NCBI GenBank assembly: GCA_014729395.1
Contig: WJJZ01000009.1
Span: 1-37,403 of the forward strand
Direction: 5' to 3'
Origin: Candidatus Magasanikiibacteriota bacterium
GTDB taxonomy: Bacteria > Patescibacteriota > Patescibacteriia > Magasanikbacterales > UBA922
Length of the DNA stretch: 37,403 nt
Below, piece after piece: positions 21,815 to 30,895 of this stretch. The position numbers were made by a program, and so were the translations under genes. The notes beneath the pieces were generated by a model that saw nothing but the letters and a program-made list of their open reading frames with translations, had not been told where the DNA came from and made no database searches. Each line of letters opens with the position of its first letter. Position 1 is the first letter of the stretch.

Positions 21815-22771
21815 ATGTTGAACGTAAATGAAATTTTTGAACTCGGTTTGAATATGGGGATTAAAGCCGACCCCAGAGGTAAAAAAGGAATCAAAGAGTA
21901 CTTGGAAAGCATCGCAAAACAATACAAAGACATGAAGCCCAAAGAAAAAAAATATTTTGATAAAGAAAAACTAACTAATCCATATTCGGATAGTCGAATT
22001 CATGTTTATGACAAGAAAACTCAAGTAAAACGAGTAATGGCTGGTATCGATATTGGTGATGGGGAGGTTTTGCTCGCCAGTCAACTCGGAGAAAGAGACA
22101 AAAAAATTGATTTGGTAATAGCTCATCATCCTATAGGATCAAGTTTGGCAGATTTGCATACAGTCATGGATATGCAGGTGGATGTGTTTGTAAAAGCGGG
22201 GGTGCCGGTACATGTGGCGGAAAAAATTATGGAAGAAAGAGTTAACGAAGTGGGGAGAGGCGTGCACCCGATAAATCATTACAAAATAATCAATTTGGCC
22301 GAATTATTAAAAGTTAATTTGATAAATACACACACAATCACTGATAATCTTGTTACAGAATATCTGGAAAAATTTATTAGTAAAAGAAAACCACGACTGG
22401 TTGGAGATTTGGTCGATGTTTTGCTTGAAATTCCGGAATATCAAGAAGCAAAAAAGCGCGGAGCCGGTCCAAGTATTTTTACTGGTAATCCAAAACATCG
22501 GGTGGGTGACCACTTGGTTGAGATGACAGGTGGTACCAGTCCGTCAGATAAGGTGTACCAAGAATTATCTCATTATGGAATAAGTACGATTGTCGGTATG
22601 CATATGAAAGACGCAGCCAGAAAACATGCCAATAAACATCATATGAATGTTGTAATTGCCGGTCATATGGCATCTGATTCGCTGGGTATGAATTTGTTTT
22701 TGGATGAGTTAGAGAAAAAAGGAGTTGAGATTGTACCGTGCAGCGGATTGATTAGGGTTAGTAGGAATTAA
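21815..22771 (+). CDS. NIF3-like dinuclear metal-binding protein
   Basis: A 318-residue NIF3/YbgI-like protein. Metal ligands are visible in VIAHHPIG (His104, His105) and in the C-terminal block NVVIAGHMASDSLGMN, the usual H-x-x-S-D motif of the family. The first 60 residues are Lys-rich and extend beyond the compact NIF3 core. Proteins of this family form toroidal hexamers with two metal ions per subunit; some have GTP cyclohydrolase-type or other hydrolase activity, and the role is unclear. The start directly follows an AT-rich repeat; no Shine-Dalgarno. Confidence 0.75.
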   Translation: MLNVNEIFELGLNMGIKADPRGKKGIKEYLESIAKQYKDMKPKEKKYFDKEKLTNPYSDSRIHVYDKKTQVKRVMAGIDIGDGEVLLASQLGERDKKIDLVIAHHPIGSSLADLHTVMDMQVDVFVKAGVPVHVAEKIMEERVNEVGRGVHPINHYKIINLAELLKVNLINTHTITDNLVTEYLEKFISKRKPRLVGDLVDVLLEIPEYQEAKKRGAGPSIFTGNPKHRVGDHLVEMTGGTSPSDKVYQELSHYGISTIVGMHMKDAARKHANKHHMNVVIAGHMASDSLGMNLFLDELEKKGVEIVPCSGLIRVSRN

Positions 22772-22797
22772 CGATACCCCCATTCCAATATCATCAG

Positions 22798-22915
22798 GCA
22801 ACCCACCCCCCACCCCCTCCCTTAAAAAGGGAGGGGGAAATTACTAAGCCAAGTTTGATAAACTTTTTTTGCAAGCTCTCTCCCCTTTTTAAGGGGAGGG
22901 TTGGGGAGGGGTTGC
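22798..22915. repeat. CCCTCCCTTAAAAAGGGAGG-type inverted repeat (MITE-like)
   Basis: The left arm starts GCAACCCACC and contains CCCTCCCTTAAAAAGGGAGG. The right arm ends GGGGTTGC and contains CTCCCC TTTTTAAGGGGAGG. The arms are imperfect reverse complements about 40 bp long around a spacer of about 40 bp, total about 118 bp. The G/C content contrasts sharply with the AT-rich surroundings. It sits in the gap before the U32 peptidase gene. Confidence 0.85.
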
Positions 22916-22942
22916 AGAGGGCTTGCCCAAAATTATAAAATT

Positions 22943-24229
22943 ATGAACAGAACAAAAATAGAATTACTAGCTCCGGCAGGTAGTATTGAAAAAATGCGTT
23001 ATGCCTTTGCCTATGGTGCGGACGCGGTATATATGGGAATACCGGATTTTAGTTTACGAGTTAGGATAAATAATTTTACATTGGACACGGTAGAGCAAGC
23101 AATTAAAGAAGCACATGATCTGGGCAAGAAAATTTATGTGACGATAAATATATATGCCCACAACGAACATTTGAAAAACCTGCCTGATTATTTGAAAAAA
23201 TTAAAAAAAATGAAACCGGATGCTTTTATTATATCTGATCCCGGTGTAATGCAATTTGCCAAAAAATATGCCGGCCAAATTCCAATCCATGTATCCACAC
23301 AAGCTAATGTTACCAATTGGTCGGCTGCTAAATTTTGGCACAGCCAAGGAGTGGAGAGAGTAATACTCGGCAGGGAAGTGTCAATAGAAGAAATAAAAGA
23401 AATACATGAAAAAGTACCGGAATTGGAACTGGAGCATTTTATCCATGGCGCTATGTGTATGAGCTATTCGGGTCGTTGTATGCTTAGTTCTTGGCTTACG
23501 GGTAGGTCGGCAAACTTGGGAGATTGTGCTCAGCCCTGCCGTTGGAAGTATTCTCCACAATTAGCCGAGCACCATGTTTTAAGTGCAGAGGTGGAAGAAC
23601 CGTTGCGTCCGGGAGTTAAAATACCGGTGGAAGAAGACAAAAATGGTACCTATATTTTCAATTCCAAAGATATGTGTATGATAGAATATTTGCCGGAAAT
23701 GATAGAAACCGGTCTTGTGAGTTTTAAAATTGAGGGGAGAGCGAAAAGTCCTGCTTATTTGGCAAGTGTTGTAAAAGCATATAGACAAGCCTTTGATATG
23801 TTAGAGGGTGAAATAGACAAAAAGAAAGCCAAGAAGAAATTAAAGAAAATAAAAAAAGAAATCTTAGACAAATTGGTTCATCGAGGTTATACGACCGGCT
23901 TTGCTTTTGGTAAAGAGTCAGTAGAACAAAATATTGATAATAGCCATATTGGTGGGGAAGAGCAATTTGTGGGAGAAGTGCTGAACTGTAAAAAACATGA
24001 TAAAAACTATTTGGTTAAAATCAGACCACACAATGCTATTAAACTTGGTGATGAACTAAGAATCATGCGGCCTAAAAGTGAAGATGTTCGGTTAACTATT
24101 AAAAACATGTATAATGAGAAGGGAGAAGAGATTGAAAGCGGACACGGGGGTGCGGGGAAGAATGTTGTATTAGAGTTGGATAGAGGGGTGGAGGAGTTTG
24201 GGATTGTATTTAAGAATTTGGAATTATAA
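22943..24229 (+). CDS. Peptidase U32 family protein
   Basis: A 428-residue U32-family protein from the ATG at 22943; the in-frame start at 22901 lies in the inverted repeat and adds non-conserved residues. It opens with KIELLAPAGSIEKMRYAFAYGADAVYMG, the family N terminus. The Cys-rich signature HGAMCMSYSGRCMLSSW ... GDCAQPCRW is around residues 168-200, then SFKIEGRAKSPAYLA. In known members the cysteines bind an Fe-S cluster, and several U32 proteins are prephenate-dependent RNA hydroxylation factors (RlhA, TrhP); a protease role is less certain. A C-terminal beta-barrel-like region follows about residue 330. Confidence 0.88.
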   Translation: MNRTKIELLAPAGSIEKMRYAFAYGADAVYMGIPDFSLRVRINNFTLDTVEQAIKEAHDLGKKIYVTINIYAHNEHLKNLPDYLKKLKKMKPDAFIISDPGVMQFAKKYAGQIPIHVSTQANVTNWSAAKFWHSQGVERVILGREVSIEEIKEIHEKVPELELEHFIHGAMCMSYSGRCMLSSWLTGRSANLGDCAQPCRWKYSPQLAEHHVLSAEVEEPLRPGVKIPVEEDKNGTYIFNSKDMCMIEYLPEMIETGLVSFKIEGRAKSPAYLASVVKAYRQAFDMLEGEIDKKKAKKKLKKIKKEILDKLVHRGYTTGFAFGKESVEQNIDNSHIGGEEQFVGEVLNCKKHDKNYLVKIRPHNAIKLGDELRIMRPKSEDVRLTIKNMYNEKGEEIESGHGGAGKNVVLELDRGVEEFGIVFKNLEL

Positions 24230-24315
24230 ATTTTGAATTTTGAATCAATTTTAAATTCATTAATTAAATAATTAAGAATTCAATCAAAATTTTAAACTCA
24301 AAATTCGAAATTCTA
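24230..24315. repeat. AATTTTGAATC AT-rich inverted repeat before ruvA
   Basis: TTTTGAATCAATTTTAAATT on the left and ATTCAATCAAAATTT on the right form an imperfect palindrome. The same two words, TTTTGATTCAATTTTGAATT and ATTCAATCAAAATTT (15 of 15), occur in the insertion within 23S rRNA at 34978-35090. Confidence 0.75.
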
Positions 24316-24318
24316 CAT

Positions 24319-24897
24319 ATGATTAGTTTTATAAAAGGAAAAATTTTAAATAAAGAAAAAAATCTTATTACAGTGATGACATCTGGTGGTCTTGGCTTTG
24401 AAATAAATCTATCAAACCTGCATGCCGGTGAATTAAAGATGGATCAAGAAGTAGAATTAAATACTTATTTAAAAGTCAGTGAGAATGCAATGGAATTATA
24501 CGGCTTTAGAACTATGGAAGAAAAAGATTTTTTTGGGCTTTTATTATCAGTTTCCGGAATTGGTCCAAAGGGAGCTATGAATGTGCTTAATTTGGGTTCA
24601 ATCGAACAGATTCAGTCAGCTATCTCAAGAGGCGATACCGCTTATCTTACACAAGTGCAGGGAATGGGAAAGAAGACCGCGGAGAGAGTGGTTGTGGAAC
24701 TCAAGTCAAAAATCAGCAAGCAGCCGGTCGTTAGCGGTAAGCGAGATGAAAAACAAGGAGAAAAATTGGGGGAAGTTATGGATGGTTTGGTTGCTATGGG
24801 GTATTCAAAAGATGAAGCGAAAAGGGCGGTAGTCGGTTTGGAAACAGAAGATAAAACAACAGAAGAATTATTGAAACAAGCTTTAAGTAATAAATAA
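24319..24897 (+). CDS. ruvA: Holliday junction helicase subunit RuvA
   Basis: A 192-residue RuvA. The N-terminal OB domain begins MISFIKGKILNKEKN. The tetramer/junction domain includes FFGLLLSVSGIGPKGAMNVL and LTQVQGMGKKTAERVVVELK, the two helix-hairpin-helix motifs that contact DNA (about residues 72-125). A flexible linker leads to a C-terminal UBA-like domain (EVMDGLVAMGYSKDEAKRAV) that binds RuvB. Length is normal. Neither ruvB nor ruvC is adjacent. The start follows an AT-rich inverted repeat with no Shine-Dalgarno. Transcription ends at the terminator after the stop. Confidence 0.95.
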   Translation: MISFIKGKILNKEKNLITVMTSGGLGFEINLSNLHAGELKMDQEVELNTYLKVSENAMELYGFRTMEEKDFFGLLLSVSGIGPKGAMNVLNLGSIEQIQSAISRGDTAYLTQVQGMGKKTAERVVVELKSKISKQPVVSGKRDEKQGEKLGEVMDGLVAMGYSKDEAKRAVVGLETEDKTTEELLKQALSNK

Positions 24898-24898
24898 A

Positions 24899-24923
24899 AA
24901 AAGCATCTTTTTCGGATGCTTTG
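24899..24923. terminator. Bidirectional terminator after ruvA
   Basis: AAAGCATC TTTTTC GGATGCTTT with A-rich and T-rich flanks, shared with the convergent small gene at 24946. Confidence 0.7.
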
Positions 24924-24945
24924 CTTTGGTCGACCCTATTTTTTA

Positions 24946-25275
24946 TCAGTGCGCAATATCTAGCGCTTTGACATAATTTGAGGTCTCAAATAGATAATAA
25001 TCGTCACGAACATAAATAACCAGATTGCTGCTAGGATTTTTTTTTATTTGAAATCCACGACCCGTAACTTTTTTCATTATAGAAATTACGGCTTCTATAG
25101 AATACATCATGGAACTAGACACCAATAATTTATCATCACCGTCCCAATCAACTAGGGTTAGTTGGCCATGTTCGTTTTCCGGCAGGCGGAACATCTGACA
25201 TGTTTTTGAGTTTCTATCAAAAACAAGTTTAACCACCTTTTGCATATCATTGGGCCTTGTTTCCGGTCGAGACAT
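24946..25275 (-). CDS. Unknown 109-residue protein with strong Shine-Dalgarno
   Basis: A 109-residue protein I cannot assign. The start at 25275 is chosen because AAGGAGGT lies at the ideal distance before MSRPETRPND; longer in-frame readings run into the promoter. It is soluble with mixed composition. It contains TLVDWDGDDKLLV in the middle, then a helix YSIEAVISIMKKV, and ends with beta-type segments (LVIYVRDDYYLFETSNY). Own promoter (25316-25344) and terminator indicate a monocistronic unit. The Shine-Dalgarno sets it apart from neighbours such as gyrA and ruvA. Confidence 0.65.
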   Translation of the reverse strand: MSRPETRPNDMQKVVKLVFDRNSKTCQMFRLPENEHGQLTLVDWDGDDKLLVSSSMMYSIEAVISIMKKVTGRGFQIKKNPSSNLVIYVRDDYYLFETSNYVKALDIAH

Positions 25276-25315
25276 ATTACCTCCTTTTTTAAAGATCTTT
25301 TTCGATTGCGAGAAT

Positions 25316-25344
25316 AAATTATCACTAAAAATATAAAAAGTCAA
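25316..25344 (-). promoter_or_regulatory. Promoter for the 109-residue protein
   Basis: On the minus strand TTGACT, a 17-bp spacer and TAATTT, about 40 bp upstream of the start. Confidence 0.6.
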
Positions 25345-25382
25345 TCAAAAATATTAATTAAATTATAGAGACATTAAAGTAT

Positions 25383-25411
25383 AAAACACACCCGGAGAAT
25401 AGGTGTGTTTT
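25383..25411 (-). terminator. Terminator of the gyrA operon
   Basis: On the minus strand AAAACACACC TATTCTCC GGGTGTGTTTT, a 10-bp stem with A/T tracts. Confidence 0.85.
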
Positions 25412-25431
25412 GATTTTTTATTATTTTTTAG

Positions 25432-27912
25432 TTAAAGGAGGGCGGTGCCAGCAACCTTGTCACCACCGGCTTTAAATCGCATAATTCTTACTCCCTGCGT
25501 GGCTCTACCAAGTGTGGAAATATTTTTAACCGGCGTTCTGACAACCTGACCTTTTTTGGAGATAAGAAGTACATCTTGGTCTTCTGTTTTATTTATTACT
25601 TTTGCACTTATAATCGGTCCGGTTTTATCCGTAATGTTCATGGTTTTAATTCCACTACCACCTCTACCTTGAACTTTGTACTCATTTATTTTGGTTCTTT
25701 TACCGAGTCCGTTTTCTGATACTACCAATAGTTCCAGGACTTTTTTAGCCACCAGTTTGGGGGGAATAACATCCATACCAACCACTTCATCATTAGATTT
25801 AATTCTTATACCACGTACACCACCGGCGGTTCTACCCATAGCTCGGACACCTTTTTCTTTAAATCGGATAGCTTGGCCAAGAGAAGTAACAATAATGACG
25901 TCGTCTTTACCCGTACTCGGTCTTACCCATTCCAGCATATCATCAGTTTTTAATTTTATTGCTATAAGGCCGGAACGGCGGACATTTTGAAAGTCTTCCA
26001 CTTTTGTTCTTTTAATAGTGCCTTTTTTTGTAACCATTACCAAGTATTTATACTTACTCATATCATCGACCGAACGAATATAGGATACCCTTTCATTTGG
26101 AGCCAACTGTAAAAAGTTTACCAGAGCCTGTCCTTTGGCGGTTCTGGTGGTCTGCGGAATATCATATGCTCGTAATTGAAAGACTCTGCCTCGCGTGGTA
26201 AAGAATAATAAATTATCATGAGTGTTTGTTGATATTACTGACTCGACCACATCTTCTTCCTTTGTGGTTAGACCGATTACACCTTTACCTCCACGCCGCT
26301 GTGTTTTAAATGTGCTTGGGGGAAGCCTTTTTATGTAGCCGTCTCTTGTGGTCAATATTATGGTTGGTTCGTTAGGGATTAGGTCTTCTATTCTGAATTC
26401 CTTTACTCCATGAGCAATTACTTGAGTTCTTCTTCCATCTCCGTATTTTTCTTTTACGTCTTTTACGTCTTTTTTTATAATGTTAAGTATTTTTTTAGGA
26501 TTTTTTAAAATGGATTCCAGTTCTTTTATTAATTCTTTCTTTTCTTTTAATTCATCCAGAATTTTTTGTCTTTCCATATTAGCCAATTGTTGCAATCTCA
26601 TTTCCAATATAGCCGCTGATTGTCTATCGGTAAATTTAAATTTTTTCATCAGGTTGCTCTTGGCCGCATCTTTGTCCTTTGATTTTCTAATGGTATTAAT
26701 AACCGCATCTATTTTGTCTATAGCTTTTTTAAGACCTTCCAATATATGAGCTCTCTCCTTGGCTTTGTTCAAATCAAATTCAGTACGTCTTTTTATTACA
26801 TCTTGACGATGTTTAATATATTCTTCCAAAACCGATTTAAGGTTTAGTAACCTGGGTTGGATACCATCAACCAAAGCAATCATATTTACATGAAAAGTCG
26901 TCTGTAAGTCGGTTAATTTGAAGAGACGATTTAAGACTTTTTTTGGATATGAATCTTTTTTTAGGTCAATTACTATTCGTACGCCATCTTTGTTTGATTC
27001 ATCTCTTAAGTCCTTTATACCATCGATTTTTTTATCTTGAACCAGTTTGGCAATTTTTTCTATAAGATTGGCTTTATTTACTTGGTATGGAATTTCATTA
27101 ACAATAATTTGGAAAGTTCCACGTTTTTTTTCTTGGATATCCGTTTTTGCTCTTATCACTATTCCCCCTCTACCGGTAGCATAAGCGGATAAGATGTCCT
27201 TTTTGTTGTAAATAATACCACCTGTTGGAAAATCAGGCCCTTTAATATATTCCATCAGGTCTTCAATGCTGGTTTTTGGTTTATCAATCAGTGTAATAAC
27301 GGCATCACATAATTCTTCCAGGTTGTGGGGTGGAATGTTTGTCGCCATACCAACAGCAATCCCCATTGTTCCATTAAGCAGTAAGTTCGGTAATTTACTT
27401 GGCAAAACTATTGGTTCTTTTTGTGATCCATCATAATTCGGCATGAAATTGACCGTTTCTTTTTCTATATCAATCAACATTTGTTCAGCTGCCGCTTGAA
27501 GTTTGGCTTCTGTATATCTCATCGCAGCGGCTGAATCACCATCCATTGAACCAAAGTTTCCTTGTCCATAAACCAAAGGTAGGCGCATAGAAAAATCTTG
27601 CGCCATTCTGACCATCGAATCGTAAATGGCAGCGTCGCCATGAGGATGATATTTACCCATCACATCTCCAACCACACGGGCTGATTTAAGAAATTTTGAA
27701 GTATGTTTTAATCCCAATTTCCACATAGCATACATTATTCGTCTGTGAACGGGCTTTAAACCGTCCCTTACGTCAGGTAATGCTCTCGCTACAATAACAC
27801 TCATAGCATAATCAAGATATGAAGTTTTCATCTCTTCCACTATCGGAGCTTCTTCCACATCTCCTATGGGATTTATATCCAAATTTGCTTGTTTTTCTTT
27901 TTTCTTTGGCAT
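25432..27912 (-). CDS. gyrA: DNA gyrase subunit A
   Basis: An 826-residue gyrase A from the ATG at 27912 ([10 protein letters not shown]); a longer in-frame reading from 27960 overlaps the upstream gene and adds non-conserved residues. The breakage-reunion domain has the catalytic Tyr133 ([11 protein letters not shown]) and [20 protein letters not shown]. The C-terminal beta-pinwheel contains the GyrA box QRRGGKG at about 538-544, which identifies gyrase rather than topoisomerase IV. The position equivalent to E. coli Ser83 is Ala94, while the Asp87 equivalent is kept (Asp98). Last gene of a three-gene minus-strand operon. gyrB is not in the window. Confidence 0.96.
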   Translation of the reverse strand: MPKKKEKQANLDINPIGDVEEAPIVEEMKTSYLDYAMSVIVARALPDVRDGLKPVHRRIMYAMWKLGLKHTSKFLKSARVVGDVMGKYHPHGDAAIYDSMVRMAQDFSMRLPLVYGQGNFGSMDGDSAAAMRYTEAKLQAAAEQMLIDIEKETVNFMPNYDGSQKEPIVLPSKLPNLLLNGTMGIAVGMATNIPPHNLEELCDAVITLIDKPKTSIEDLMEYIKGPDFPTGGIIYNKKDILSAYATGRGGIVIRAKTDIQEKKRGTFQIIVNEIPYQVNKANLIEKIAKLVQDKKIDGIKDLRDESNKDGVRIVIDLKKDSYPKKVLNRLFKLTDLQTTFHVNMIALVDGIQPRLLNLKSVLEEYIKHRQDVIKRRTEFDLNKAKERAHILEGLKKAIDKIDAVINTIRKSKDKDAAKSNLMKKFKFTDRQSAAILEMRLQQLANMERQKILDELKEKKELIKELESILKNPKKILNIIKKDVKDVKEKYGDGRRTQVIAHGVKEFRIEDLIPNEPTIILTTRDGYIKRLPPSTFKTQRRGGKGVIGLTTKEEDVVESVISTNTHDNLLFFTTRGRVFQLRAYDIPQTTRTAKGQALVNFLQLAPNERVSYIRSVDDMSKYKYLVMVTKKGTIKRTKVEDFQNVRRSGLIAIKLKTDDMLEWVRPSTGKDDVIIVTSLGQAIRFKEKGVRAMGRTAGGVRGIRIKSNDEVVGMDVIPPKLVAKKVLELLVVSENGLGKRTKINEYKVQGRGGSGIKTMNITDKTGPIISAKVINKTEDQDVLLISKKGQVVRTPVKNISTLGRATQGVRIMRFKAGGDKVAGTALL

Positions 27913-27925
27913 AAACTTTATTTTT

Positions 27926-28456
27926 TCAGTTGATAGATAAACTTGAACTTGTATGTTCAAAATCAGATAATGTTGAGCTTGCGATTGAGTCTGTGCTGCT
28001 TGCTGAAGATGATGCAGCGTTTAGTTTTATTTCAGTTGAAATTTCACTAAGTATATTTGCAATATCTTCTACATCCATTTTATCTTTTTTTTCTTGCGAA
28101 TTATTATTTTTTGTTTTGTTATTGTCATTTACTTCATCTTGATCAACGCTACTGATGATCGAACCGATATCGGCTTTCGCTTCATTGAAAAAGGAACTTA
28201 CCTCACCATTACCGCTGTTTGATACTTTTTTAAATATTATTCCCGCGTTCCAAACCCACATCACAAAGATTATAGAGCTAATGGACAGGACACCGATCCA
28301 TAACAAAATTCGACTACTGTCCGTTGGGTAATTATTGTATTCTAAATTATTGCGAGTATCATCCTTTTTTTTGCTTTTAGCTGACTCTGTTTTTTTCAAA
28401 TCTGCAGTTTCAACAAAAATTCCGGGTATCCTTTTTTTATTGTTTGTTTTATTCAT
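27926..28456 (-). CDS. Unknown single-pass membrane protein
   Basis: A 176-residue protein of unknown family. The basic N-terminal half is about 50 residues ([13 protein letters not shown]). One transmembrane helix follows (about residues 50-70, [19 protein letters not shown]). The C-terminal half is acidic/Asn-rich with low complexity and ends in a Ser/Ala/Thr-rich tail. Topology by the positive-inside rule puts the N terminus in the cytoplasm. It lies 2 bp after the MBL-like gene and 13 bp before gyrA, clearly within one operon. Confidence 0.7.
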   Translation of the reverse strand: MNKTNNKKRIPGIFVETADLKKTESAKSKKKDDTRNNLEYNNYPTDSSRILLWIGVLSISSIIFVMWVWNAGIIFKKVSNSGNGEVSSFFNEAKADIGSIISSVDQDEVNDNNKTKNNNSQEKKDKMDVEDIANILSEISTEIKLNAASSSASSTDSIASSTLSDFEHTSSSLSIN

Positions 28457-28458
28457 AT

Positions 28459-29073
28459 CTATTCTTTACTTAAAACTTCAACCCTTGTTTCGTCTTGGGG
28501 AAGGTCTTTTTTCTTTATGATTATTTTCTTTTCCGGTTTGCCGTTTTTACTGCCAATTTCTTTAAGAAATTTATCAACATCTGCGAAGTTCGGATCATTT
28601 TCACTTTTGAAAGCTATGGGAATAACAATTCGGGGTTCGACTGTATTAACTACTTTAACAGCTTTTTCCGCATCATAACAATCCTTGCCTCCCACCGGAA
28701 TGATTAAAATATCAACACCATTTAATAAAGATAAGTTGTCGTCATTCGGTTCCTTATTTAGCAGACCGAGGAAGCCGACACTCATTTGTTCCGAGTCAAT
28801 TCTAAATATTATCTTATTTTCTTCGGGTGACTGTGAGGCGGCGATTAAAACTCCTTTTGTTTCACATTCTCCGGGCATTGACAGTGTAAACGGTTTGCCG
28901 GAAAGTGTAATTGAATTTTTTTCTCCTCTACTATATAGACCGATATCGGGAGTCAAAGATCGTGGAAATTGACCTTTTGTCGGCTTATATGGGTCCAATA
29001 CAATCGTAATATCCTTATCAAAAGGCTTGGTTTGTATTTTTACACAAGTTGTTCCATGCCATGAAAAATGCAT
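28459..29073 (-). CDS. Metallo-beta-lactamase-fold protein lacking the metal-binding motif
   Basis: A 204-residue protein with the outline of the UPF0173-type MBL fold. It starts FSWHGTTCVKI, then VLDPYKP, and later VDILIIPVGGKDCYDAEKAV and VEPRIVIPIAFK, which match the family's PIGG and IPMHY strands. Where the H-x-H-x-D-H metal motif should be, the sequence reads YSRGEKNSIT, and the final His is also replaced (IPIAFK). It therefore looks like a catalytically dead MBL-fold protein. First gene of the operon with the membrane protein and gyrA; a very good promoter lies upstream. Confidence 0.72.
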   Translation of the reverse strand: MHFSWHGTTCVKIQTKPFDKDITIVLDPYKPTKGQFPRSLTPDIGLYSRGEKNSITLSGKPFTLSMPGECETKGVLIAASQSPEENKIIFRIDSEQMSVGFLGLLNKEPNDDNLSLLNGVDILIIPVGGKDCYDAEKAVKVVNTVEPRIVIPIAFKSENDPNFADVDKFLKEIGSKNGKPEKKIIIKKKDLPQDETRVEVLSKE

Positions 29074-29130
29074 ATGTCTTTGTCAAAAATAGATAGATTA
29101 TAACCTTTTTTATCTTAAATATACGCATAT

Positions 29131-29159
29131 ATTATACAGATAAAATTAAGCAATGGCAA
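29131..29159 (-). promoter_or_regulatory. Sigma-70 promoter of the gyrA operon
   Basis: On the minus strand TTGCCA, a 17-bp spacer and a perfect TATAAT. It is divergent from, and only 25 bp away from, the rpsA promoter. Confidence 0.75.
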
Positions 29160-29184
29160 GGGTTTAATGCGATTATTTCCACCC

Positions 29185-29213
29185 TTGACTGGCTTAAAAC
29201 TTCATGCTATAGT
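29185..29213 (+). promoter_or_regulatory. Sigma-70 promoter of rpsA
   Basis: TTGACT, a 17-bp spacer and TATAGT. The leader to the ATG at 29297 is about 77 nt and has no Shine-Dalgarno close to the start. Confidence 0.75.
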
Positions 29214-29296
29214 AGTCACGCTTTTTAACTTAATTTAAACAATTCTGTAGTAACACAGAACACTCTCCCAGCGAGGGTTAATTTAATTTTTAATTT

Positions 29297-30517
29297 ATGT
29301 CAGAAGACGACAAAAAGAGTGACTTTAAGAAAATGCTAAAAGACTACTTTATCGCGGTTCCAAAAGAAGGCGAAATGGTCAAGGGCGAAGTCATCTCTGT
29401 TGATCACGGGGCGGTCCGGCTTGATGTTAACGGAGTAACAACCGGTATTGTCAGAGGTCAAGAACTTTTTAATGAGTCCTCAGAATATGCCAATATAAAG
29501 GTTGGTGATATTGTGGAAGCAACAGTAGTGGAACAAGAAAATGAGAACGGTGAAGTTGAATTGTCATTTAGAATAGCCGGTCACCAGAGAGTATGGAATA
29601 AGATGGAAGAATATAAAAAAGACGAGATAACTATTCCGGCAAAAGTTATTTCTGCCAATAAGGGTGGTTTGATGGTAAAAGTGGATGCTCTTGTCGGGTT
29701 TATGCCCGTTTCACAGTTAAATCCTGATCATTATCCGCGTGTACCCGGAGGCGATAAAAATAGAATTTTGGAAAAATTAAAAGAATTGATCGGTACGGAA
29801 ATGGAGGTAAAGGTTATTGATGCAGATAAAAAAGAAGAAAAATTAATCGTTTCCGAAAAAGCTGTTTGGGAAGATGAACAAAAAAGTGTGCTGGAGTCCT
29901 ATAATATAGGAGACGTAGTAGAAGGCGAGGTAAGCGCACTAACATCGTTTGGAGCTTTTATAAAATTCGGTGAAGGTTTGGAAGGATTGGTTCATATTTC
30001 TGAAATAGTTTGGCAAAGGATTGATCATCCAAAGGATGTTCTCAAGGTAGGTGATAAAGTAAAAGCGCAAATAATCGATTTAAACAAATCAAAGATTTAT
30101 TTATCCATCAAAAGGTTGGTGGACGACCCTTGGAAAGGGGTTAAAGATAAATACAAGGTTGGACAGATTGTTGAGGGTGAAATTCACAAAATAGAACCGT
30201 TTGGTCTGATGGTTAAACTGGATGAGGATATTCATGGCTTGGCTCATATATCAGAGCTTTCAGATTCAAATATACGAGATGTAAGCGATTTAGAGAAGAT
30301 GTTTGATATTGGAGAAAAAAGAAAATTTGAAATCATGAATATTGAACCGGCTGAACACAGACTTGGTTTAAAACTTGAGGGGATAAAAGGGAAAGAAAAG
30401 CCGGATTCAGATACGGAAAAAATAGAAAAAAAAGAAGAAAACAATACTGAAGAATCAAATAAAGAAGAAAAAGAACCGGCAAAAGAAACGGAAGACAAAG
30501 AGGGAGACAATAAATAA
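29297..30517 (+). CDS. rpsA: Ribosomal protein S1 (four S1 domains)
   Basis: A 406-residue protein with four S1/OB RNA-binding domains at about residues 25-92, 109-186, 205-272 and 288-359. The third and fourth are most typical (TSFGAFIKFGEGLEGLVHISE; EPFGLMVKLDEDIHGLAHISE). It is followed by about 45 very acidic Glu/Lys-rich residues. E. coli S1 has six domains; four is common outside Proteobacteria. S1 brings mRNAs to the 30S subunit, which is relevant because most genes here have no Shine-Dalgarno. Own promoter and terminator. Confidence 0.9.
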   Translation: MSEDDKKSDFKKMLKDYFIAVPKEGEMVKGEVISVDHGAVRLDVNGVTTGIVRGQELFNESSEYANIKVGDIVEATVVEQENENGEVELSFRIAGHQRVWNKMEEYKKDEITIPAKVISANKGGLMVKVDALVGFMPVSQLNPDHYPRVPGGDKNRILEKLKELIGTEMEVKVIDADKKEEKLIVSEKAVWEDEQKSVLESYNIGDVVEGEVSALTSFGAFIKFGEGLEGLVHISEIVWQRIDHPKDVLKVGDKVKAQIIDLNKSKIYLSIKRLVDDPWKGVKDKYKVGQIVEGEIHKIEPFGLMVKLDEDIHGLAHISELSDSNIRDVSDLEKMFDIGEKRKFEIMNIEPAEHRLGLKLEGIKGKEKPDSDTEKIEKKEENNTEESNKEEKEPAKETEDKEGDNK

Positions 30518-30525
30518 TGATAAAA

Positions 30526-30553
30526 AAACATCCTGAAAACGGGGTGTTTTTTA
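30526..30553 (+). terminator. Intrinsic terminator after rpsA
   Basis: AACATCC TGAAAAC GGGGTGTT (with G-T pairs) followed by TTTT. Confidence 0.65.
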
Positions 30554-30557
30554 GTAC

Positions 30558-30608
30558 AATAATTATTGTTTAATTATAGTCAAATTATTGTATAGTTATG
30601 GTGTAATA
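30558..30608. repeat. 11-bp-period AT-rich array, copy g (inverted units only)
   Basis: AATTA-type units begin at 30561, 30572, 30583, 30594 and 30605, exactly 11 bp apart. This copy follows the rpsA terminator and is the only one not abutting a start codon. Confidence 0.85.
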
Positions 30609-30641
30609 CCTTGATTTTCTCCTTAATTTATACTACAATGG

Positions 30642-30729
30642 CTTTACGCTACGGTCCTTCTCCGTCCAGATCTCTCACCCCTCGGGTCCGGGACAGGACT
30701 ACGCCGGGTAAATTAGTTTGGTGTATTAT
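30642..30729. repeat. Left flank of tRNA-Leu: GC-rich repeat half
   Basis: Contains GCTACGG (30648) and TCTCTCACCC (30671-30680). The reverse complement of TCTCTCACCC is found after the tRNA at 30866-30875. No gene is seen in 30609-30729 apart from this. Confidence 0.5.
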
Positions 30730-30811
30730 GCTGGAGTGGCGAAATTGGTATACGCGCGTGGCTTAGGACCACGTGGGGCAACCCGTGGGAGTTCGAGTCT
30801 CCCCTCCAGCA
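30730..30811 (+). tRNA. tRNA-Leu (anticodon TAG)
   Basis: The acceptor GCTGGAG pairs with CTCCAGC, with A73. The anticodon stem CGTGG/CCACG encloses CTTAGGA, giving TAG. The long variable arm (TGGGGCAACCCGT) marks a class II tRNA. The T arm is GGGAG TTCGAGT CTCCC. CCA is not encoded. Confidence 0.95.
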
Positions 30812-30834
30812 CTCAGAAAAATTAATCGATTTCT

Positions 30835-30875
30835 CTTGTCCTCCGTAGCTTTATCTTGAGGCTCTGGGTGAGAGA
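30835..30875. repeat. Right flank of tRNA-Leu: CTTGTCCTCCGTAGCT element
   Basis: CTTGTCCTCCGTAGCT (30835-30850) is identical over 16 bases to 35668-35683 in the helix-63 expansion of the 23S rRNA. GGGTGAGAGA (30866-30875) is the reverse complement of 30671-30680. Confidence 0.7.
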
Positions 30876-30895
30876 CCGGGGCGAATAGAAAAAAC

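Noticed and set aside
22901-22942. Upstream start for the U32 gene
   Set aside because: The extra 14 codons lie in the inverted repeat and its edge and are not family-like; the ATG at 22943 begins the conserved N terminus.
25676-26749. Open frames on the plus strand across gyrA (25676-25990, 26480-26749)
   Set aside because: They are antisense to highly conserved gyrA codons, lack initiation signals and have biased hydrophobic composition typical of reverse-strand shadows.
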